Source of the DNA: Anisodus tanguticus
Lineage: Eukaryota > Streptophyta > Magnoliopsida > Solanales > Solanaceae
Assembly: GCA_034509755.1 (NCBI GenBank)
Contig: CM067555.1
Coordinates: forward strand, 44,970,255 to 45,034,254
Reading direction: 5' to 3'
Length of the DNA stretch: 64,000 bases
Each line of letters opens with the position of its first letter. The first letter of the stretch is position 1. Positions 58,978 through 64,000 of the stretch are shown here, piece by piece. The position numbers and the translations under genes are program-made. The notes beneath the pieces are model-generated. The model was not told the origin of the DNA. It saw only the letters and a program-made list of their open reading frames with translations, and ran no database searches.

Positions 58978-59311
58978 GTTAAACAAGGTATATACCCTTG
59001 ATATACACTTGGTATACATAGTGTATATCACGGATGCTTTCGGAAACAGCCCAACACGGAAGAAGGCAGAAAGCCCATCTCGGGTTGGCCCATCACGGGT
59101 TATGTATATTGATTATGTATATTGTTGTAATATTGTAGTGTAAAGGTTACCTTAATTAGTCTTGTACACTTACCATAATTATATAGTTAGAATTCAAGTA
59201 GAATAAGGTTTTAGGAGTAGAATAGGAATATGATTCTCCTATTATGGAAATATGTAACTTGTATATATAGCCTTTCAATTAATGAAAATAATGAAGGGAT
59301 TATTTCTTTCA
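58978..59311 (+). repeat. 3' LTR of the full-length copia
   Basis: It has the same termini as the 5' copy and is followed at once by the second CTTTT. About 4-5% divergence from the 5' LTR indicates an old insertion. Confidence 0.93.
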
Positions 59312-60088
59312 CTTTTGAACTCTCGAAATAGTAATAGTGCCAAAATTGTGATTGTCTTTTGAATTAATATGCCCATTCATATTGTTCTATACTTCCTCTT
59401 TTTGGTACTTACTAACTCTTTTCCGATGATATAGTAGCTACGTTCTTAAATATTATAGTAATGGTTTAAATGTTTACTTCCTTAGAGGTGCTATATATGG
59501 CTGTCCTTTTCCTTGCGGTGTTCTTGTAATTGCTCTATTTTTTTTTTGTTGCCATCCCAAAAATAGGAATTCTCTTGAAATAATTGATTTGTTATCCTTT
59601 CGGACAGATCTAGTCAGCTCAGACATCTCTGAATTGTCAAGTGTTACTTAGGTTGAGATGTGGCTGCAGCTGCCAAGAACTTACCATTGTTGGAGGAGTT
59701 TCAGATTTACCGGTGTTCTTGTATTACTAAAGATGATATAGAAATTGTTGGTCGTTCTTTCCCTCTACTCAAGTCATTTATATTGCATGCAAATCCATTT
59801 GGTAAATTGAGATTTCCTCCATCACAAGACAATGATAACGCTCTAGCTATTGCCAGAAGTATGCCTGAATTGCAGGACCTTTCCCTTATTCATAATAACT
59901 TAACAAATGAAGGACTGCAAGCCATTCTTGATGGCTGTCCACATCTTGAATCACTTGAGTTGCATTGCTTCTATTGTATCAATCTTGAAGGGGATTTTGG
60001 AAGAAGATGTAGGCAACAAATTGTAGATCTAAACTACCTCGTGACCATCACTCTAGATTGTGAATTTCATTATGAGATTTGGCATTAG

Positions 60089-60929
60089 TGAATAGGGGAA
60101 GAAGACAAAAAGGTTTGTTCAGAACATATATTTACTTGTTTTGTATTGGGATTTTTTCAAGTCTTTGGTTGCTGGGTGAATATGAATCTATTTGCTACAG
60201 CTTTGCTGGGAAGAACAGTGAAGTCTTTAGTGGTAAAATTTAATTAAAATCTCTAACATGTTTTGTATAATTCTTGAAATAATACTATTAAGAATAAATT
60301 GGGCGTAAAATTCACTACTTAATGGAATTTTATTTTTATCTGCAGTTTTGAAACAATAGATACAAACCTGTTGCATGTATAGTAGAACTTGTTTTTAGAT
60401 AGCACTAATGTTCTTGAGACCAAGAGGTATACCGAAAAATGAGTAAAAGTAGGTAACGAAGGGGAGGGATTGCTCTTTGCACAGTTTAAGACATTAGGTG
60501 TTGATTACGTGATCCTCCAAATTCTAGGCGTGACAGGAATATACCAAAATAACCAGTCAATGAATTTGACGGATTATATTTTCATGGGATAAATTTGACA
60601 CCCCTAATTTCATTGATGTTCTCTCAAAACATCCTTCCATTATCTTTCTTTCACTTACTTTCCTTCCTTCAGAAGCAAATTCAAAATCCAAACAAAAAAA
60701 TTGTTTAAGCTAGAAGGGTGCTAGAAATATGAACTATAATTCACAAAAGATTTGGTTTATAAACAGAGATAGATGTCTGTCTAGTAGTACAAAGTTTAGG
60801 TAGCATAAATGTTCCTGAGGCCAAGAACAACCCCAACCCCAACCCCAATAATGTGAAATGAATATGATGTATGTTTATCGTTCAATTGGTTCGCAAAATG
60901 CACAGTTTAAGGTATTGAGTGTCGGTTAG
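60089..60929. other. Intergenic with a locally duplicated block
   Basis: No gene is seen. The part 60590-60772 (GATAAATTTGACACCCCTAA ... AAGATTTGGTTTATAAACAG) recurs at 62427-62606. A (CCCCAA)n-like run (ACCCCAACCCCAACCCC) is at about 60831-60847. Confidence 0.6.
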
Positions 60930-62372
60930 CAGAGGCGGACCCACGTAGAATGGTGTGGGTGCACGTGCACCCGTTAACGTCGAAAAAAACTTTGTATACA
61001 TGTATATACCTTGAAGAACTATCATATATTTTTAAAGGACCACCCAAACATAGCTGCTACACTGGGTCATTTGGACCCCTTAGGTCCTTGAATGCGAGCA
61101 CACGACCGAGTTAGAGTCTAGGCTACAAATTTTCGTTTTTAGCTGACAAATAAAAAAAATGCATAAAATGTGTAGGTGGCAAGTTTCAAACAAGCAACCT
61201 ATTATTTGTATCTGATGCAGGAAATGGAAATATATAACTGCTAAGTATTACAAGCAACTGAAATTACAATTAACTTGAACAACAAACTGGAATTACAAGA
61301 AACTGGAATTGCAATAAACTTGGTATGCTAAGTCGAGTGTTTGCACTCTGTATTTAAGACAATATTGTCCCGTATGTATCCTTTCTACGTCCTGGACAAT
61401 TGTCTCCCAAGATAAAACAGCAAATGAATAAATGAGCAAAGGAAACTCAAGTGCTACCGTGAAGAATTTTGAGTAATGAAATGATGCTGGAAGGTAGTAG
61501 GATAACTGATTTCGTTTATGTTTTTGTGTTATGTTTGTGTAGCTCAACAATGGTGCAAATGGTTCTTTATATAGTTGAAGGAGAGACTTACCAACTGCCC
61601 ACATAAGTGCCATTACTGACCAAGTAATGACAATTATGAAGGTAGTAATTCCACCAAAATAAATGGTGAAGATGTGCAATGGATTGACATTTAGGAATCT
61701 GCCCAATTTAACTTTCTTGAAACTTCAGGGACCAAATTGTACGTATTGAAACCCACGACCCACGACCCGAGACCGGACCGGACGGGACGGGACGGGCGGG
61801 CGGGCGGCAACGCGCGTGTGGGCTTTCCTCGAACCGAAGCACATCTAGGTCCTCCCTCCTTTAAACACATGCGATACCCCTTGGGGTCCCAAACCCCAAG
61901 CCAACCTTGAGACTTATAAACAAAACAATTCTTTCTTCCTCCACCGATGAGGGAGAATTGATCTCAATACCACACTTTTCCATGCTTCAAACACCTCACT
62001 TCGTGGACCAATATTTCTTTCATTTCTCAACGAAATTTGACGATCCTTGGCCCTACAGTTATCTACTTACTTAGTAGATTATGCACGTGTGAAGAACCGG
62101 ATTCTCCAACATGCGGAATACTGGTGTTTAAGCCGTTAAAGTTGGTCGGACGCAACTCCCGCCAAAGGCAAATTTTCAACAAATGGTGTCCAAATCACGT
62201 GGAGTGAGCTTATCTTGTTATGCCAATTAATTTATATTTATATGTTAGAACATCGGTTCTACGGGTTTAATAAAATTATCAAATGAGGCGGTGTTGCATG
62301 ACATCGCTTCGACTAACGTGCATTCGCCTTTGGTGGTGCTCCCGTCATCTTCAAATTCTGGTTCCGTCTCTG
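60930..62372. mobile_element. hAT-like element with a nested repeat
   Basis: The left end CAGAGGCGGACCCACG and right end (inverted) CAGAGACGGAACCAG are the degenerate termini of a common hAT-type plant element. Flanking 8-mers TCGGTTAG and CCGGTCAT agree at 5 of 8 positions, compatible with an eroded target duplication. The middle is occupied by the dispersed repeat 61216-62180. No transposase is present. Confidence 0.5.
61216..62180. repeat. Dispersed about 1-kb repeat, copy B
   Basis: The second copy of the repeat at 46161-47160. It carries a GC-rich run (GGACGGGACGGGACGGGCGG, 61780-61808) that copy A lacks. Open frames on the minus strand are not supported by any domain. Confidence 0.65.
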
Positions 62373-62608
62373 CCGGTCATGTGCACCTAACGAATTCTAA
62401 CGAGTTGGCGTGTTATATTTTAATAGGGTAAATTTGACACTCCTAATTTCATCGATGTTCTCTCATAATTTCCTCCCAATTATCTTTCTTTCATTTGCTT
62501 TCCTTCCTTTGCACACAAATTTTATGATTTAAAAAAGAAATTTTCAAGCTACAGAGGTGCTAGAAATGTGAATAATTCACAAAAGATTTGGTTTATAAAC
62601 AGAGATAC

Positions 62609-64000
62609 TGATAAACACCCGTGATATACACGGTATATTGGCCATACATATCATGTGCTGACTTAGCAAAGATGGACTGTTAAACTCGTGAATACACGGT
62701 GTATACATACCGTGTATATCACGATTTAGTGGCCTATTTTAGGAGATGTTTTGTTGTAATTAGAATTGTACACTTACCATAATTGTACAGAATAAGGTTT
62801 AATGAGTAGAATAAGAATAATATTTTCCTATTATTGAAATTGTACAATTGTATATATACTCTTTCATTAATGAAAATAATCAAGGGATTATTTCTTTCAT
62901 GGTATCATAAATCTAGGTTTTTCATACCTCTCCTCCTTTTTTTCTTCCACCGTACCTTGGTTTCCGAGCCTCCTTCTCGGTTTTTGTGATCTTCGTCTTT
63001 CTTCCTAATTAAACCAAATCCCTCCTTTTGTTCTTTCGTTATGTCGACGTCAAAGAACCACCTTCATCCTGCCCTTACTAGTTTCTAACATCAAGAACAA
63101 CATCCCTATTGTTCTTGAGATGGAAAACGTCCAATACGCGACGTGGGAAGAGTTGTTCAAAATTCACGCCATCTCACATCAAGTCGTACATCACATAATT
63201 CCTCCCGCTACCCCTACTCCCACGGAGGATCCTCAGTTATGGATTACACTTGATGCTACTGTCCTTTAGTGGATTTATTCCACTATTTCTACCGATCTTT
63301 TACAGACGATTATTGAGCCGGACACTACGGCTATGGCTACATGGAATATATTGCGTGATATATTCTAAGATAACCAGCATTTCCGCGTTGTCACCCTTGA
63401 GCAAATTTTTTTCCAAGTCATCATAGATGATTTTTTAATGTTTCAGCTTATTGTAAACTGCTCAAGGAATTGGCAAACCAACCCCTTCGATTGCTGAATG
63501 CTTATCTGAGGACTATAATGGCATGAGGACTCTCCTCCGTCAGAGTAATCAACTTCCGCCTTTTTATCAAGCCCGCTCGATGCTTACGTTAGAAGAAGCC
63601 GGTTTGGTAAAAAGGCGGCTACCGGCGCTAGTCCCGTGGTCATGATGACGTCTTAAGCTAATTCTCAAGGTTTTGTTGATAATTCGGGCCAAAATCGTGC
63701 TCAAGGTGGAGGCAAACAAAATTGGAAAAATAATGGCAAAAATCTCGGTGGCAATCGTGGTGGTTTCGGTGGTGGTGAATGCAACCAAAATGGTGGTAGT
63801 GGGCCCCGGTACAGTGGCAGTGGGCCACAGGCCAATTGGTCCCAGCCATGGGGCCCCTGGCAGTGGGCCTGGGTCGGTGGCCAGTGGCCCACCGACCTCT
63901 ATTTTACACCTTCTCTAGCCTCTGGACAGTGGGCTGCCCAGAATTCTTTTCGGCCCAATTTGATTTGGTCTAGTAGATTCTGCAACAACGCTGGGCTGGG
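62609..64000 (+). mobile_element. Second copia of the same family, cut by window end
   Basis: The LTR is about 291 bp (62609-62899), ending ATTATTTCTTTCA like the element at 54163. A TGGTATCA primer site and gag with ATG at 63041 follow. Gag fragments are recognisable (MENVQYATWEELFKIHA, STISTDLLQTIIEP) but broken by frameshifts and stops. The tail is again glycine/asparagine/tryptophan rich (GGGKQNWKNNGKN). Pol and the 3' LTR lie beyond base 64000. Confidence 0.88.

Larger units (their letters stand above)
54163..59311 (+). mobile_element. Full-length but inactive Ty1/copia element
   Basis: LTRs of 336 bp (54163-54498) and 334 bp (58978-59311) differ at about 15 positions. The target duplication CTTTT is perfect (54158-54162, 59312-59316). 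A primer-binding site TGGTATCAAGAG follows the 5' LTR. Gene order is classic copia: Gag (from ATG 54662), protease DTGA (55767), GAG-pre-integrase LWHARLGHPG (about 56164), integrase, RT (LLKKSLYGLKQSPQAWYTRF, YVDDIILTASSD) and RNase H (YTDTDWGGCPDTRRSTSGY, RTKHIEMDIHFVREKV). At least eight stops and several frameshifts interrupt the single ORF. Gag lacks a zinc knuckle and has a G/N/Q/P-rich tail instead. Confidence 0.95.
53386..60088 (+). pseudogene. F-box/LRR protein pseudogene (SKIP19-like), split by a copia element
   Basis: Two coding blocks read as one gene. Block 1 (53386-53621) encodes SAQRVCTSWWKVCHDPAMWH, then after a TAA and a frame break AVDRSQGQLLKISIPNFGNK and LLNYIAQSQ. It ends at donor AG|GTACTC. 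Block 2 (59608-60088) begins after acceptor GGACAG and continues in phase: RSSQLRHL, stop, IVKCYLG, stop, then DVAAAAKNLPLLEEFQIYRC, LQDLSLIHNNLTNEGLQAIL, SLELHCFYCINLEGDFG and TAG. The family (F-box plus leucine-rich repeats) forms substrate receptors of SCF ubiquitin ligases. Three stops and one frameshift make it dead. The N-terminal F-box start is missing. The intervening intron holds the copia element 54163-59311. Confidence 0.8.

Noticed and set aside
61293..61706. A 137-codon minus-strand frame with hydrophobic stretches
   Set aside because: Inside the dispersed repeat; the other copy at 46161-47160 does not keep the frame.

Overview
The window is nuclear DNA from a flowering plant, almost certainly a member of the Solanaceae (Solanum-like). 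The reasons are spliced plant genes with GT-AG introns, AT-rich introns full of retroelements, and several repeats typical of that family: RTE LINE/TS-SINE tails, the MITE type starting CTCCCTCCGTTTCA, gypsy LTRs carrying 'GACGGTCCGTCA' motifs, and palindromic 'AAAAATGCCGG' MITEs. No prokaryotic, viral or CRISPR features are present.

Layout. (1) About 36450 down to 1, minus strand: one very large ABC transporter gene of the ABCC1/ABCC2 (MRP) type. I could place 23 coding exons (TMD0, TMD1, NBD1, start of TMD2) in one intact reading frame; the 3' third (rest of TMD2, NBD2) lies beyond base 1. Its introns hold most of the mobile DNA: a 2.4-kb deleted copia element, an RTE LINE, a processed insertion with an 18-bp target duplication, a 2.5-kb duplicated segment containing a long-TIR (Mutator-like, possibly Pack-MULE) element, a gypsy LTR piece, two L1-type LINE fragments, a tiny solo LTR and MITEs. 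(2) 36450-40800: the gene's upstream region, with a MITE, a G-rich tract, a 2.3-kb truncated gypsy LTR with a 37-bp minisatellite, and a copia fragment. (3) 40994-44137, plus: a complete alpha-tubulin gene (4 exons, 451 aa) whose first intron is a degenerate array of a unit containing AGATCTG. (4) 47782-50600, minus: a complete gene for cytosolic ribosomal protein eL32 (133 aa), whose first coding intron is also internally repeated. (5) 51490-64000: retroelement-rich DNA with a truncated copia (gag plus LTR, minus), an F-box/LRR pseudogene whose intron took up a complete but dead 5.1-kb copia element with a perfect 5-bp target duplication, a hAT-like nested repeat, and the 5' part of a second copia element of the same family, cut by the window end.

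How the genes fit together. The three intact genes (vacuolar conjugate transporter, alpha-tubulin, ribosomal protein) are unrelated housekeeping-type genes and not a pathway cluster. What stands out is structural. Introns have been enlarged by insertion, by internal tandem repetition and by a copy-and-rejoin event inside the transporter gene, without disturbing the coding frame. All splice sites and homologies are read by eye from the sequence and from recalled family features; no alignment or database search was run.
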